A stretch of 64,000 bases of DNA, taken from the NCBI RefSeq assembly GCF_008638365.1, contig NZ_VWVU01000031.1, positions 16,375 to 80,374 on the forward strand. Reading direction: 5' to 3'. The notes beneath the pieces were generated by a model. That model was given only the letters and a program-made list of their open reading frames with translations, searched no databases and had not been told where the DNA came from. Source of the DNA: Nocardiopsis quinghaiensis. GTDB lineage: Bacteria > Actinomycetota > Actinomycetes > Streptosporangiales > Streptosporangiaceae. Each line of letters starts with the position of its first letter. The stretch's first letter is position 1. Shown here in pieces: positions 17,851 to 26,633 of this stretch. Made by a program: the position numbers and the translations under genes.

Positions 17851-19169
17851 GGTGCGTACTCCTCGTCGTCCTCGCCCCGGACGCGGTCCGGATCCGGGAG
17901 CAGGGGCAGCGACATCCGCACGCGGGTGCCGTGCCCGGGAGAGCTGTCGACCTCCAGGGAACCGCCGACGCCGTCCGCCCGGTGCCGCATGTTCACCAGT
18001 CCGTTTCCGCGGCACACCTCGTCGGGACGGAAGCCGACGCCGTCGTCGGTGACGGTCAGCTCCACCGCCCCCGCGGTCGCGCGCCCGGGGTCCGCCGCGT
18101 GCGCGTACTCCAGCGCCACCCGCACGTGCCCGGCCCGGGCGTGCCTGCGGGCGTTGGCCAGCGACTCCTGGGCGGTGCGCAGCAGGCAGATCTGGAGGGC
18201 GTTGGACAGGACCGCGGGAACGCCGTGCACGGAGGTGTCCACCGGGATGCCGAGCTCGTCCCCCAGGCGCTTCGCGGCCCGCTCCAGGGCGGCCTCGAGG
18301 GACCCGTGGTCCAGGTTCACCGGCTGGCGGGCGGCGACCATGGCCCGTGCCTCGGCGAGGTTCTCCGCGGCGGTCTCACGCATCAGGGCGAGGTGGCGCC
18401 GGGCCAGCACGGGATCGGTGTCCATCTCCGACTCCACCGCCTGGGTCAGGGCGATGATGCTGGCCAGGCCCTGGGCGAGGGTGTCGTGCATCTCCCGCGC
18501 CAGGCGCTCGCGCTCGGCCATGGCCCCCGTCTCCTCCGACAGCCGTGCGGCCTCCACACGGCTCTCCCGGAGCTCCCTGATCAGCTCGGACCGTTCGTAG
18601 CTCTGCTCGATGATCCGCCCGAGCCAGCTGCCGAACCACAGCGTGAAACCCACCATCACGCCGTTGATCAGGAGGTTGACGGCGGTGGATTCCCACGTGC
18701 TCAGACCGGTCAGCCCGCGCAGCAGCGCCGGAGCCAGCAGGAGCGCGCCCACCGTCGAGATGGCGACCGGGATCCGGGCGGTCATGAAGCACAGCGGGGC
18801 CACCCCCACCGTCACGAAGGCCAGGACCGGGTTGGCGGTCAGCGCGGGCAGGCACAGTGCGAGCAGGACACCCATGAGGACCACCGGGCGGATCCGCTCC
18901 TCCTGGAGCAGTAACCGCCTGGCGAACAGGTAGTACACGGCCACCACCGCGGCCATGAGTCCCGCGAGCGGCCACCGCAAGAAGGGATCGCTGGTCAGCA
19001 GTGCCAAGGCGCCCATGGCCGCCATCACGGAGGTGAAGTACACGTCCCACCACACGCCCAGGTTCCAGGCGTGGTGCTCCTCGGTCGGTGCCCGCGCCCC
19101 GACGGGCCCGGGGAGCGGCGCCGTGGCGGGACCGCCGTCCCCGTCCGCCGATGCGGTCACGGTGATCAC
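17847..19169 (-). CDS. NarL-type sensor histidine kinase
   Basis: 440-residue membrane kinase from a GTG that overlaps the permease stop (GTGA), with AAAGGA upstream. A longer open frame exists but runs through the permease gene. About five or six membrane segments lie in residues 40-185. The HisKA_3 dimerisation domain has the phosphoacceptor His228 in REMHDTLAQGLASI, and the C-terminal HATPase domain has the TAQESLANARRHA N-box, DDGVGF and GNGLVNMRHRA. With no large external domain it may sense the membrane or the ABC transporter itself. Confidence 0.95.
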   Translation of the reverse strand: MITVTASADGDGGPATAPLPGPVGARAPTEEHHAWNLGVWWDVYFTSVMAAMGALALLTSDPFLRWPLAGLMAAVVAVYYLFARRLLLQEERIRPVVLMGVLLALCLPALTANPVLAFVTVGVAPLCFMTARIPVAISTVGALLLAPALLRGLTGLSTWESTAVNLLINGVMVGFTLWFGSWLGRIIEQSYERSELIRELRESRVEAARLSEETGAMAERERLAREMHDTLAQGLASIIALTQAVESEMDTDPVLARRHLALMRETAAENLAEARAMVAARQPVNLDHGSLEAALERAAKRLGDELGIPVDTSVHGVPAVLSNALQICLLRTAQESLANARRHARAGHVRVALEYAHAADPGRATAGAVELTVTDDGVGFRPDEVCRGNGLVNMRHRADGVGGSLEVDSSPGHGTRVRMSLPLLPDPDRVRGEDDEEYAP

Positions 19170-19987
19170 CCGTCCTTTCGCGTCTTCCAGCGGAACGTCA
19201 GTAGTACCAGCGCCAAGCCCAGCACACACCACACGCCGAGCGCGAGGGCCACCGAGGGCAGGTCCCAGGAGCCGCCGGGTTCGAGGGCGGCCATCTCGGC
19301 GGGGAAGAACGCGGCGCGCAGACCCTGTGCCATCCACAGCAGCGGGAAGAGCGACGCGGCGTTGAGCACCCACTCGGGCAGGGCGATGACGGGCACGAAG
19401 ATCCCCGAGACGAATTGCAGGACCAGGAACGGCAGGACCACGATTCCGGACGCGGACCGGGCGTTGCGGGCCAGTGAGCTGACCGCGATGCCCAGCAGGG
19501 AGCAGGAGACGGTGCCGAGCGTGAACACCCACGCCAGCGTCACCCAGGCGGTCGGATCCTGGGGCAGTCGCGCGCCGAAGGCGAGACCGCCCACGGCCAG
19601 GAGCAGGACCACCTGTCCCAGGGCGAGGAACAGGATCAGCACGGTCTTGCCGACGAAGTAGGCGGTCGGCGGCATGGGGGTGCCGCGCAGGCGGCGCAGG
19701 CCGCCGGTGTCGCGTTCGTTGGCGATGGCCAGGCCCAGGGTCTGGAAGCTGACCGACATCAGGCCCATGGCGATCAGGCCGGGAAGGTAGTAGTCCACGG
19801 CGGGCATACCCATGTCGAACATGCCGTCGAAGATCGAGGAGAACATGACCAGGATCAGCGCGGGAAGGGAGAAGGTGAAGATCACGCTCTCCCACTCGTT
19901 GGCGAACTCGCGGATCTCCAGCCAGCCCCGGGAGAGCCCGACGCGCAGGACACCGGGAAGGGGAGCGTGCTCGGTACGGGTGCTCAT
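19166..19987 (-). CDS. ABC-2 type transporter permease
   Basis: 273-residue permease of an ABC-2 exporter with six membrane segments. Landmarks are the N-terminal amphipathic region, then FTFSLPALILVMFSSIF, the loop IANERDTGGLRRLRGTPMPPTAYF typical of drug or lipid exporters, and GIFVPVIALPEWV before the last segments. The ATG overlaps the end of the ATPase gene (ATGA) and its own stop overlaps the kinase start. Substrate unknown; antibiotics or lipids are usual for this class. Confidence 0.92.
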   Translation of the reverse strand: MSTRTEHAPLPGVLRVGLSRGWLEIREFANEWESVIFTFSLPALILVMFSSIFDGMFDMGMPAVDYYLPGLIAMGLMSVSFQTLGLAIANERDTGGLRRLRGTPMPPTAYFVGKTVLILFLALGQVVLLLAVGGLAFGARLPQDPTAWVTLAWVFTLGTVSCSLLGIAVSSLARNARSASGIVVLPFLVLQFVSGIFVPVIALPEWVLNAASLFPLLWMAQGLRAAFFPAEMAALEPGGSWDLPSVALALGVWCVLGLALVLLTFRWKTRKDG

Positions 19988-20865
19988 ACGGAGACGGCCT
20001 CCCCCTCGGCACGGGCGTCCCGTTCGTCGTCACCGATCAGGTCCAGGTAGACCTCCTCCAGAGTGGGGCGGTGCACACTCAGACCGGGGACCTCACCGGA
20101 GAACAGGGTGGCCAGTTCGCCCACCAGCCGGGTGGGCTCCTCGGTCCTGGTCTCGCGGCGCCGCCCGCCGTCCGTCCAGCTGACGGTGGCCCGGGCCGTG
20201 GCCCGCCCGCCCAGGGTGGCGGGGGCGCCCTCGGCGCGGATCCTGCCGCGCGCGATCACGCACACGCGGTCGGCGAGGGCCTCGGCCTCCTCCAGGTAGT
20301 GCGTGGTCAGCACGACGGTGGTGCCGTCCTCGGCCAGGTCACCGATCAGCGACCAGAAGTCGCGCCGGGCCCGGGGGTCGAACCCGGTGGTGGGCTCGTC
20401 CAGGAACAGCAGTTCGGGCCCGCCGACGATGCCGAGAGCCACGTCCAGCCGGCGCCGCTGTCCGCCGGACAGGGAGGTGACCCGGGCCCCGGCCTTCTCG
20501 CCGAGGCCGACCAGCTCGACCGTCGCGTCGGGATCGCGGGGGTCGGGGTAGTAGCCCGCGAAGTGGCGGACCACCGCACGCACGGTCAGTTGCGGGACCA
20601 GGGTCTCGCGCTGCCAGACCACGCCGATGCGCGCACGCCACCGGCGCCCGGCCGTGCCGGGGTCCTGGTCCAGGACCCGGGCGGTGCCGCCGTCGCGGCG
20701 GCGGAAGCCCGCGAGGATCTCGACGGTGGTGGACTTGCCCGCCCCGTTGGGGCCGAGGAAGGAGAAGACCTCGCCGCGCCGGACGGTCAGGTCGACACCG
20801 GCGACAGCCTCGTCGTCGCCGTACTTCTTGCGGAGGCCACGTACCTCGATCGCTGTCTCGCTCAT
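19984..20865 (-). CDS. ABC transporter ATP-binding protein (exporter type)
   Basis: 293-residue ATPase from MSETAIEVRGLRKKYG. The Walker A is GPNGAGKST near residue 40, the signature is LSGGQRRRLDVALG, the Walker B LLFLDEPTTGFD, and the H-loop VLTTHYLEEAEALA. After the domain (about residue 225) a C-terminal part carries a DrrA-like accessory region. It heads the four-gene operon ATPase-permease-kinase-regulator, each pair overlapping by four bases. This layout is typical of self-regulated resistance exporters. Confidence 0.93.
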   Translation of the reverse strand: MSETAIEVRGLRKKYGDDEAVAGVDLTVRRGEVFSFLGPNGAGKSTTVEILAGFRRRDGGTARVLDQDPGTAGRRWRARIGVVWQRETLVPQLTVRAVVRHFAGYYPDPRDPDATVELVGLGEKAGARVTSLSGGQRRRLDVALGIVGGPELLFLDEPTTGFDPRARRDFWSLIGDLAEDGTTVVLTTHYLEEAEALADRVCVIARGRIRAEGAPATLGGRATARATVSWTDGGRRRETRTEEPTRLVGELATLFSGEVPGLSVHRPTLEEVYLDLIGDDERDARAEGEAVSV

Positions 20866-20988
20866 GGCACCGACTCTTCCGGAACGGCGCCGGCCCGGGT
20901 ATCGGCCGTCGGGGCGCACCCGGGTCCTCCGATCAGAGGACACCGCCCCGCACGGGTACCACCACGCGGTGGGTGCCACCGTGCCGGG

Positions 20989-21666
20989 TCAGAACAGGCG
21001 CAGGACGTCCGGCTCGATACCGCGCAGCTCGTCGTAGTCCAGGACGACGCAGGCGATGCCGCGGTCCTCGGCGAGGACACGGGCCTGCGGCTTGATCTCC
21101 TGTGCGGCGAACACGCCGCGCACCGGCGCCAGCTGCGGGTCCCGGTTGAGCAGCTCCAGGTAGCGGGTGAGCTGCTCGACGCCGTCGATGTCCCCGCGCC
21201 GCTTGAGCTCCACCGCCACGGTGGCGTTCTCCCCGTCCCGGCACAGGATGTCGACCGGGCCGATCGCCGTCGGGTACTCGCGGCGGACGAGGGTGTAGCC
21301 CTCGCCGAGGGTGGTGATGTGCTCGGCCAGAAGCTCCTGGAGGTGGGACTCGACGCCGTCCTTCTGCAGGCCGGGGTCCTTGCCCAGTTCGTGCGAGGTG
21401 TCGTGCATGACCTCCTCGACGGTCAGCACCAGCTTCTCACCGGACTTGCCGTGCGTGACCGTCCACACGTCCGGACCGTCCTCGACGGCCTCCTCGCGCA
21501 CCTTGCACGGAGGGTTCATCCAGTTCAGCGGTTTGAACGCCCGGTCGTCGGCGTGGATGGACACGCTCCCGTCGGCCTTGATCAGGATCAGGCGGGGAGC
21601 CATGGGCAGGTGGGCGGTGAGACGGCCGACGTAGTCGACGCTGCACCGAGCGATGACGAGACGCAC
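20989..21666 (-). CDS. nucS: Mismatch-specific endonuclease NucS/EndoMS
   Basis: RecB-like nuclease that cuts both strands at mismatches and replaces MutS/MutL in most actinobacteria. The 225-residue protein has the N-terminal DNA-binding and dimerisation domain (residues 1-115) and the C-terminal nuclease domain, with catalytic residues in GPVDILCRD and VAVELKRRGD. It ends in VLRLF, matching the clamp-binding C-terminal motif known for the family. ATG start without an evident ribosome site. It is divergent from the SCO5389-like gene. Confidence 0.95.
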   Translation of the reverse strand: MRLVIARCSVDYVGRLTAHLPMAPRLILIKADGSVSIHADDRAFKPLNWMNPPCKVREEAVEDGPDVWTVTHGKSGEKLVLTVEEVMHDTSHELGKDPGLQKDGVESHLQELLAEHITTLGEGYTLVRREYPTAIGPVDILCRDGENATVAVELKRRGDIDGVEQLTRYLELLNRDPQLAPVRGVFAAQEIKPQARVLAEDRGIACVVLDYDELRGIEPDVLRLF

Positions 21667-21878
21667 GAGAGGTCACGTTACCGCCTTCGGACGGCGCGCG
21701 GGGCGCGTCCGCGTAACCGCCGCGCACCGCATTGGCAATGACAACCGTATCCACATGCGTGTACCCCGGAGGGAAGGCAGTTGTGTCCTTCACGCCCCGT
21801 GACTGGGTGCCGACAGGCCTCTAACGTCGCCAGAGGACAGGCGCGGACGAACCGCTCTGTAACGACGAAGGGACATCC

Positions 21879-22265
21879 ATGTCGCTGACGGTCTCACCGG
21901 ACCTGCTGGAGAAGGCACAGCGCGGCCCGGTCGACGATGCCGACTTCATCGCCTGCATCAAGGACTCCCTGCCCTACGCCTGGGAGGTGGTCAGCGGTCT
22001 GGCCGACGGCGCCCGGAGTGCCGAGTCCGGCTTCGAGGCCAACGAGGTGCCCCCGCCCGGTGAGGGGGAGCGGGGCCAACTGCTGCGCCTGCTCGCCAGC
22101 GACGCCATGCGCGACGCGGTGGAGCGGCACTTCGGTCTGCGCCTGGCCTTCCAGAACTGTCACCGTGTGGCGCTGTTCGCACCCGGAGCGGAGGCCGCCC
22201 ACGCGGAGTTCACCTCCCCGAGGGCCCAGCTGCTGAACCAGTCCCCCGAGCTCGTGGACTGCTGA
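21879..22265 (+). CDS. SCO5389-family conserved actinobacterial protein
   Basis: 128-residue soluble acidic protein of a family found next to nucS in Streptomyces and relatives. Features are a helical N-terminus with FIACIKDSLPYAWEVVSGL and a conserved SDAMRDAVERHFGLRLAFQNCHRVALF segment. No catalytic motif or membrane segment is seen. The ATG follows GAAGGGACATCC. Function unknown; its stable position beside nucS suggests, but does not prove, a link with DNA maintenance. Confidence 0.85.
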   Translation: MSLTVSPDLLEKAQRGPVDDADFIACIKDSLPYAWEVVSGLADGARSAESGFEANEVPPPGEGERGQLLRLLASDAMRDAVERHFGLRLAFQNCHRVALFAPGAEAAHAEFTSPRAQLLNQSPELVDC

Positions 22266-22403
22266 GAGGAACAGGCTCCGACAAGGAGGAACGGCGGGAC
22301 CGCCGCGCCGGGGGAGCGGTGCGGCGGCCCCGCCGTCGGCGCCGAATGCCCCACCGGGCATCCCGTGCGCTGTTGGGGGCACGGGGACCCGTACTCTGGG
22401 CGT

Positions 22404-23618
22404 ATGGTGCAGGAATTTGACAAGGTCGGTGTCGTCGGACTCGGCGCGATGGGCGCGGGTATCGCTGAGGTGTTCGCACGCGCGGGGTTCAACGTCATCG
22501 GGGTCGAGATCGACCAGGCCGCCGTCGACCGCGGCCGCGCCCACGTGGACAAGTCCCTCTCGCGGGCGGTCAGCAAGGGCAAACTCACCGAAGAGGAACG
22601 CGCCGGGATCGACGCCCGGCTGACGTTCACCACCTCGCGCGAGGACCTCGCCGACGCGGACTTCGTCGTGGAGGCCGTCCCCGAGCGGCTGGACATCAAG
22701 AAGGACGTCTTCAGCGATCTGGACCGGATCTGCCCGCCCGGCACGATCCTGGCCACCAACACGTCGTCGCTGTCGGTCACCGAGATCGCCGCGCTCACCG
22801 GCCGTCCGGACAAGGTCGTGGGTCTGCACTTCTTCAACCCGGCTCCGGTCATGAAGCTGGTCGAGGTCATCACCACGGTCTCCACCAGTGACGAGACCGT
22901 CGACCTGGTCTCGGAGGTCGCCAAGCGCATCGGCAAGACCCCCGTGGCGGCGGGTGACCGCGCCGGGTTCGTGGCCAACGCCCTGCTGGTGCCCTACCTC
23001 AACGACGCCGTCCGCCTCTACGAGCGCAAGATCGCCACCCGGGAGGAGATCGACGCCGCCGTCCAGAAGGCGGCCGGCGTGCCCATGGGTCCCCTGACCC
23101 TCGCCGACCTGGTCGGCCTGGACGTCTGCCTGGCCGTCATGGACGTGCTGTGGGAGGAGTACCGCGACCCGCGCTACGCCGCCTCTCCGCTGATGCGCCG
23201 CATGGTCGCCGCGGGCCACCTGGGCCGCAAGTCCGGCCGGGGCTTCTACGCGGGCGCCGACGAGGCGCCCGAGCCCCGGCCCGGGAGCCGCTACGCGGAG
23301 ATGGTCCGCGAGGAGGAGACCCTGGACCTGGGCGAGATGCTCATCGCTCCGCAGATCGACGACGCCATGCGCATGATCGGCGACGGGTACGCCTCCGCCA
23401 AGGACGTCGACACCGCCATGAGGTTCGGCTGCGGCTACCCCAAGGGCCCGACCGAGCTCCTGGAGGAGCGCGGCGCCGAATCCGTGGTCACCACCCTGGT
23501 CGCGATGAGCGAGTACGGCCTGACCACCATCGCCGTGCCCGCGCCGCTGCTGATGGACCGGCTGCCCGACACCGAGGAGGGCGAGGGACACGGCGGCGGC
23601 TGCGCCTGCCACGGTTAG
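22404..23618 (+). CDS. 3-hydroxyacyl-CoA dehydrogenase (3-hydroxybutyryl-CoA type)
   Basis: NAD(P)-dependent oxidation or reduction of 3-hydroxyacyl-CoA. The 404-residue protein has an N-terminal Rossmann domain with GLGAMGAG (residues 10-17) and NTSSLSVTEIA. The signature HFFNPAPVMKLVEVI contains the catalytic histidine. Two tandem 3HCDH C-terminal domains follow, the second ending around residue 390. The unusual tail GEGHGGGCACHG is rich in His, Cys and Gly. A TACTCT hexamer ends 6 bases before ATG, so it is probably leaderless. Likely role is butyryl-CoA or fatty-acid metabolism with the thiolase at 27227. Confidence 0.92.
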   Translation: MVQEFDKVGVVGLGAMGAGIAEVFARAGFNVIGVEIDQAAVDRGRAHVDKSLSRAVSKGKLTEEERAGIDARLTFTTSREDLADADFVVEAVPERLDIKKDVFSDLDRICPPGTILATNTSSLSVTEIAALTGRPDKVVGLHFFNPAPVMKLVEVITTVSTSDETVDLVSEVAKRIGKTPVAAGDRAGFVANALLVPYLNDAVRLYERKIATREEIDAAVQKAAGVPMGPLTLADLVGLDVCLAVMDVLWEEYRDPRYAASPLMRRMVAAGHLGRKSGRGFYAGADEAPEPRPGSRYAEMVREEETLDLGEMLIAPQIDDAMRMIGDGYASAKDVDTAMRFGCGYPKGPTELLEERGAESVVTTLVAMSEYGLTTIAVPAPLLMDRLPDTEEGEGHGGGCACHG

Positions 23619-23727
23619 CGGTCCTCGTTCCGGGGGGCTCCGACCGTCGGCGCCCGAACAGCCTTCTTGTGGCCGCCGTCATGTGTGTGGCGGCGGCCAC
23701 TGCTCCGCTTCTTCTACCCTGGACGGT

Positions 23728-24051
23728 GTGAGCCCGCGTCGTAACTCCCCCCGCCGCAAGTCCGGCCGGGGCCGTAGCGCCCCCGGTCGTGCCCCCGCCG
23801 ACGAGGATTCCCTCGTGCTGCGCATCACAGGAGGACAGCGCCGCGAGACGGGCCCTGACGGTGAGTGGGTGACGCGCCGCATCCCGGGTGCCTCGGCCAC
23901 CAAGGTCTACCGCTGTCCCGGCTGTGCCCAGGAGATCCCCCTGGGCATGGCCCACGTCGTGGCCTGGCGCCCCTACGGCGACGGTGGCGACCGGCGCCAC
24001 TGGCACTCCTCCTGCTGGGACCGGCGCACCCACCGCGCCCCCCGCTACTGA
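23728..24051 (+). CDS. Small putative metal-binding protein
   Basis: 107 residues from GTG, with a strongly basic, disordered N-terminus (SPRRNSPRRKSGRGRSAPGR) and a C-terminal domain containing CPGC, then HVVAWRPYGDGGDRRHWHSSCW. The spacing of two cysteines, several histidines and a third cysteine suggests a zinc site. Homologues in Streptomyces are labelled ATP/GTP-binding protein without support, and no P-loop is present here. TACCCT ends 7 bases before the GTG, so a short or absent leader is likely. Confidence 0.75.
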   Translation: MSPRRNSPRRKSGRGRSAPGRAPADEDSLVLRITGGQRRETGPDGEWVTRRIPGASATKVYRCPGCAQEIPLGMAHVVAWRPYGDGGDRRHWHSSCWDRRTHRAPRY

Positions 24052-24084
24052 GCCCACGGCCACCGAACCCGGACACGAGGAGCC

Positions 24085-24825
24085 ATGGAGATTCGAGCCA
24101 CCACGGTGCTGCCCGCCGTGAGACGACCCATCACCCTGCACACCGCCGACGGCCTGGAACTGGTCGGCGAGCTGGCCCTGCCCGAGGGGCGCGACCCGAA
24201 GGCCACCCTGGTGTGCCTGCACCCGCTGCCCACCGCCGAGGGCATGATGGACAGCCACGTCCTGCGCAAGGCCTCGTTCCGGCTGCCCGCACTGGCCGAC
24301 GTCGCGGTGCTGCGCTTCAACACACGCGGCACCGGTTCGCGGCACGGCACCAGCCAGGGCGAGTTCGGCGGGGGCGAGACCGAGAAGCACGACGTGCTCG
24401 CCGCCATCGAGTTCACCGAGTTCGAGGGCCTGCCCGAACCCTGGCTGGTGGGCTGGTCCTTCGGTACCGAGCTGGCCCTCAAATGGGGTGCCGATCCGCA
24501 GATCAGGGGTGCCCTGCTGCTGTCGCCGCCGCTGCACCGCGCCGACGAGTCCGACATGGCGGTGTGGGCCGAGTCGGGTAAGCCCGTGATCGCCCTGGTG
24601 CCCGAGCACGACGACTACCTGCGCCCCGACGAGGCCAGGGAGCGGTTCAGCCCGCTCACCCAGTGCGAGGTCATCGGAGTGGAGGGCGCCAAGCACCTGT
24701 GGGTGGGCGAGCCCTACGTGCGCCGGGTACTGGACGAGATCGTCAAACGGGTCAACCCCGGGGCCTACCCGCTGCCCATCGAGTGGGACGGCCCGTACGA
24801 GAGGGACACGCAGACCCTCCGGTGA
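24085..24825 (+). CDS. Alpha/beta hydrolase
   Basis: 246-residue cytoplasmic hydrolase. The nucleophile elbow GWSFG (Ser near residue 130) is followed by the acid in VPEHDDYLRPDEA and the histidine in GAKHLWVG, a complete catalytic triad. The oxyanion region is LHPLPTAEGMMDSHV, and FNTRGTGSRHGTSQGEF follows the third strand, as in the dienelactone-hydrolase-like group. Substrate cannot be inferred. It begins 33 bases after the metal-binding gene and ends at a strong hairpin. Confidence 0.88.
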   Translation: MEIRATTVLPAVRRPITLHTADGLELVGELALPEGRDPKATLVCLHPLPTAEGMMDSHVLRKASFRLPALADVAVLRFNTRGTGSRHGTSQGEFGGGETEKHDVLAAIEFTEFEGLPEPWLVGWSFGTELALKWGADPQIRGALLLSPPLHRADESDMAVWAESGKPVIALVPEHDDYLRPDEARERFSPLTQCEVIGVEGAKHLWVGEPYVRRVLDEIVKRVNPGAYPLPIEWDGPYERDTQTLR

Positions 24826-24850
24826 CCGTGCACCGACCCGACACACCGAA

Positions 24851-24885
24851 GGGCCCGCCCTCCCCCTGAGGGGAAGGGCGGGCCC
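24851..24885. terminator. Bidirectional terminator hairpin
   Basis: GGGCCCGCCCTCCCC pairs with GGGGAAGGGCGGGCCC with one bulged A. It lies between the hydrolase gene and the convergent FilP-like gene. Confidence 0.85.
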
Positions 24886-24925
24886 TCGTGCGTGAGCGTG
24901 TGTCAGCCCCCGAGGGGACGGGACA

Positions 24926-26209
24926 CTACTCCTGCCACCAGTCCTCGTCGTCGGTGCCCTTGCCGGAGTGCGCGGGCTGCTTGGTCTCCTCGGCGGCCGG
25001 CGCGGGCTCCTGCTGGATCGCGGCCGGGGACGGAGCCGCCGGGGCGGCGGGCGCCGCCGGAGCGGAGCCACCGCCACCGAGCAGCTGGCGCAGCTGCTGG
25101 AGGTGCGACTGGATGCTGTCGCGCTGGCGGTTGAGCTCGTCGACCTCCTTCCGAGCGACCGTCATGATCCGGTTCGCCTCGGCCTTGGCGTCGCTGAGCT
25201 GGTGCTCGGACTTGGACTTGGCCTCGGCCTCGATCTGGGAGGCGTTCTTCTTGGCGTTGCCGACCAGCTGCTTGGCGTGGTTCTCGGCGTCGCGGCGGGT
25301 CTGCTCGGCCTGCTGGCTCGCCTTGGTGGCGCGCAGCTCGGCGCTGGAGGCCCGCTCCTCCGCCTCGTTGACCATCTTCTGCGTGGCGGCCTGGGCGGCG
25401 GCGAGGCGCTCGGCGTCCTGACGCTCGGCCTCGGCGCGGCGGTCGGCCAGCTGGAGCTCGAACTGGTCCTCGGCCTCGGTGCGGCGGGCCTCGGACTCGG
25501 CGTAGGCGCGCTCGGAGTTCTTGCGCAGCTCCTCGGCCTGGCTCTTGGCGGCCTGGATGGTCTCGTCGCGCTCGCGCTTGGCGGCGGCGCGGGCCTGGGC
25601 GCACTCACGCTCGGTGGTGGTGCGCAGCTTGGCGATCTCGCCCTCGAAGGTGGCGCGCTTCTCGGCGATCTCGTGGTCGACCGCGGAGCGCTTCTTCTGG
25701 ACCTCGCGCTCGGTGGTGGAGGTCAGCTCGTCGGCCTCGCGGCGGGCGGTGGTGGTGATCTCCTCCGCCTCGGTCTCGGCGGTCTGACGGGTCTCGTCGG
25801 CCTCGCGCTGGGCGAGGGTACGGGCCTCGGTGGCCTCGGACTCGGCGGCCGCGCGCATCTCGGCGGCCTCGATCTGGGCGGCGGAGCGTATGTCGTTGGC
25901 GTCGATCTGCGCGCTCTGGACCAGCTCGTTGGCCTGCTCCTCGGCCAGGCGCAGCAGCTCCTCGATACGCGAGCCCAGGCCGGAGTAGGAGGGGCGCTCG
26001 CGCTCCTGGAGCTGGCGGGTCTTGGCGGCCAGTTCGGACTTGAACTTGTCGAGCTGCTTGGTGTTCTGCTTCAGGTCGTTGCGCAGGCTTTCCAGGTGGT
26101 CCATCACCTGGTTGCGGTCATAGCCACGCAGCACCACGTCGAATTCGGGTGGGGTGTTGTCTTCGTCGAAGATGTTGTTGAGCTGGGTGTCAATGTTGTT
26201 TGACGACAT
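24926..26209 (-). CDS. FilP/DivIVA-like coiled-coil cytoskeletal protein
   Basis: 427-residue protein, almost entirely coiled coil (about residues 30-370) made of Ala, Glu, Arg and Gln repeats. The N-terminus has PPEFDVVLRGYDRNQVMDHLESL, which resembles the DivIVA lipid-binding and dimerisation region. The C-terminus is Ala/Pro-rich and ends DEDWWQE. In Streptomyces coelicolor FilP (SCO5396) and Scy lie at this place and build the polarisome for tip growth. FilP is about 310 residues, so this is longer, and no second Scy-sized gene is present here. FilP-like is the best call. Confidence 0.8.
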   Translation of the reverse strand: MSSNNIDTQLNNIFDEDNTPPEFDVVLRGYDRNQVMDHLESLRNDLKQNTKQLDKFKSELAAKTRQLQERERPSYSGLGSRIEELLRLAEEQANELVQSAQIDANDIRSAAQIEAAEMRAAAESEATEARTLAQREADETRQTAETEAEEITTTARREADELTSTTEREVQKKRSAVDHEIAEKRATFEGEIAKLRTTTERECAQARAAAKRERDETIQAAKSQAEELRKNSERAYAESEARRTEAEDQFELQLADRRAEAERQDAERLAAAQAATQKMVNEAEERASSAELRATKASQQAEQTRRDAENHAKQLVGNAKKNASQIEAEAKSKSEHQLSDAKAEANRIMTVARKEVDELNRQRDSIQSHLQQLRQLLGGGGSAPAAPAAPAAPSPAAIQQEPAPAAEETKQPAHSGKGTDDEDWWQE

Positions 26210-26633
26210 GTGGCGGAGTCCTGAACGGGTGCGAGACGGCTACTTGCAAACGGCCGGGGACGACGAGGAGGGCGGCTGCGTTGTCCCCGGGGGACAGGCG
26301 GGTCCGGAACTAGCGAGCCGGGGGGTGTGGGGGCCGGTGCCACGGGCTTCGTGCGCCCTGACCGCCTCCGAGGCCGCCCGCGTGCGCCCTGTCACCTGAC
26401 ACGGCGGTACGGCCGATCCGGCTCGACTACCGGACTGCAAGACATGGACCAGAGCCGGAACGGTGAATCCGGCAGCTAGCCGACTTTATCAAGCGCGGAA
26501 CCCCTGGGAAGAGGGTTTCGGGTAACTTCCGGTGGCCTCTGTGCCCGACCACGCACATGACGCCCAACCTGTGATGTGTCCGGAACTCTCCCGTGACGTC
26601 TCCCCGGCGTCGCCGTGCGGAGGTAACGCCTGC
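26210..26633. other. Gene-free interval upstream of the FilP-like gene
   Basis: 424 bases without a convincing coding frame. It must contain the promoter of the FilP-like gene; a TAAAGT hexamer on the minus strand at 26488-26483 is the only -10-like hexamer I noted, without a good -35. The part nearest 26634 is the 3' flank of the epimerase gene. Confidence 0.5.

Noticed and set aside
21715..21760. ATTGGCAATGACAACC as a Zur or Fur box
   Set aside because: It is not palindromic and matches the known consensus poorly.
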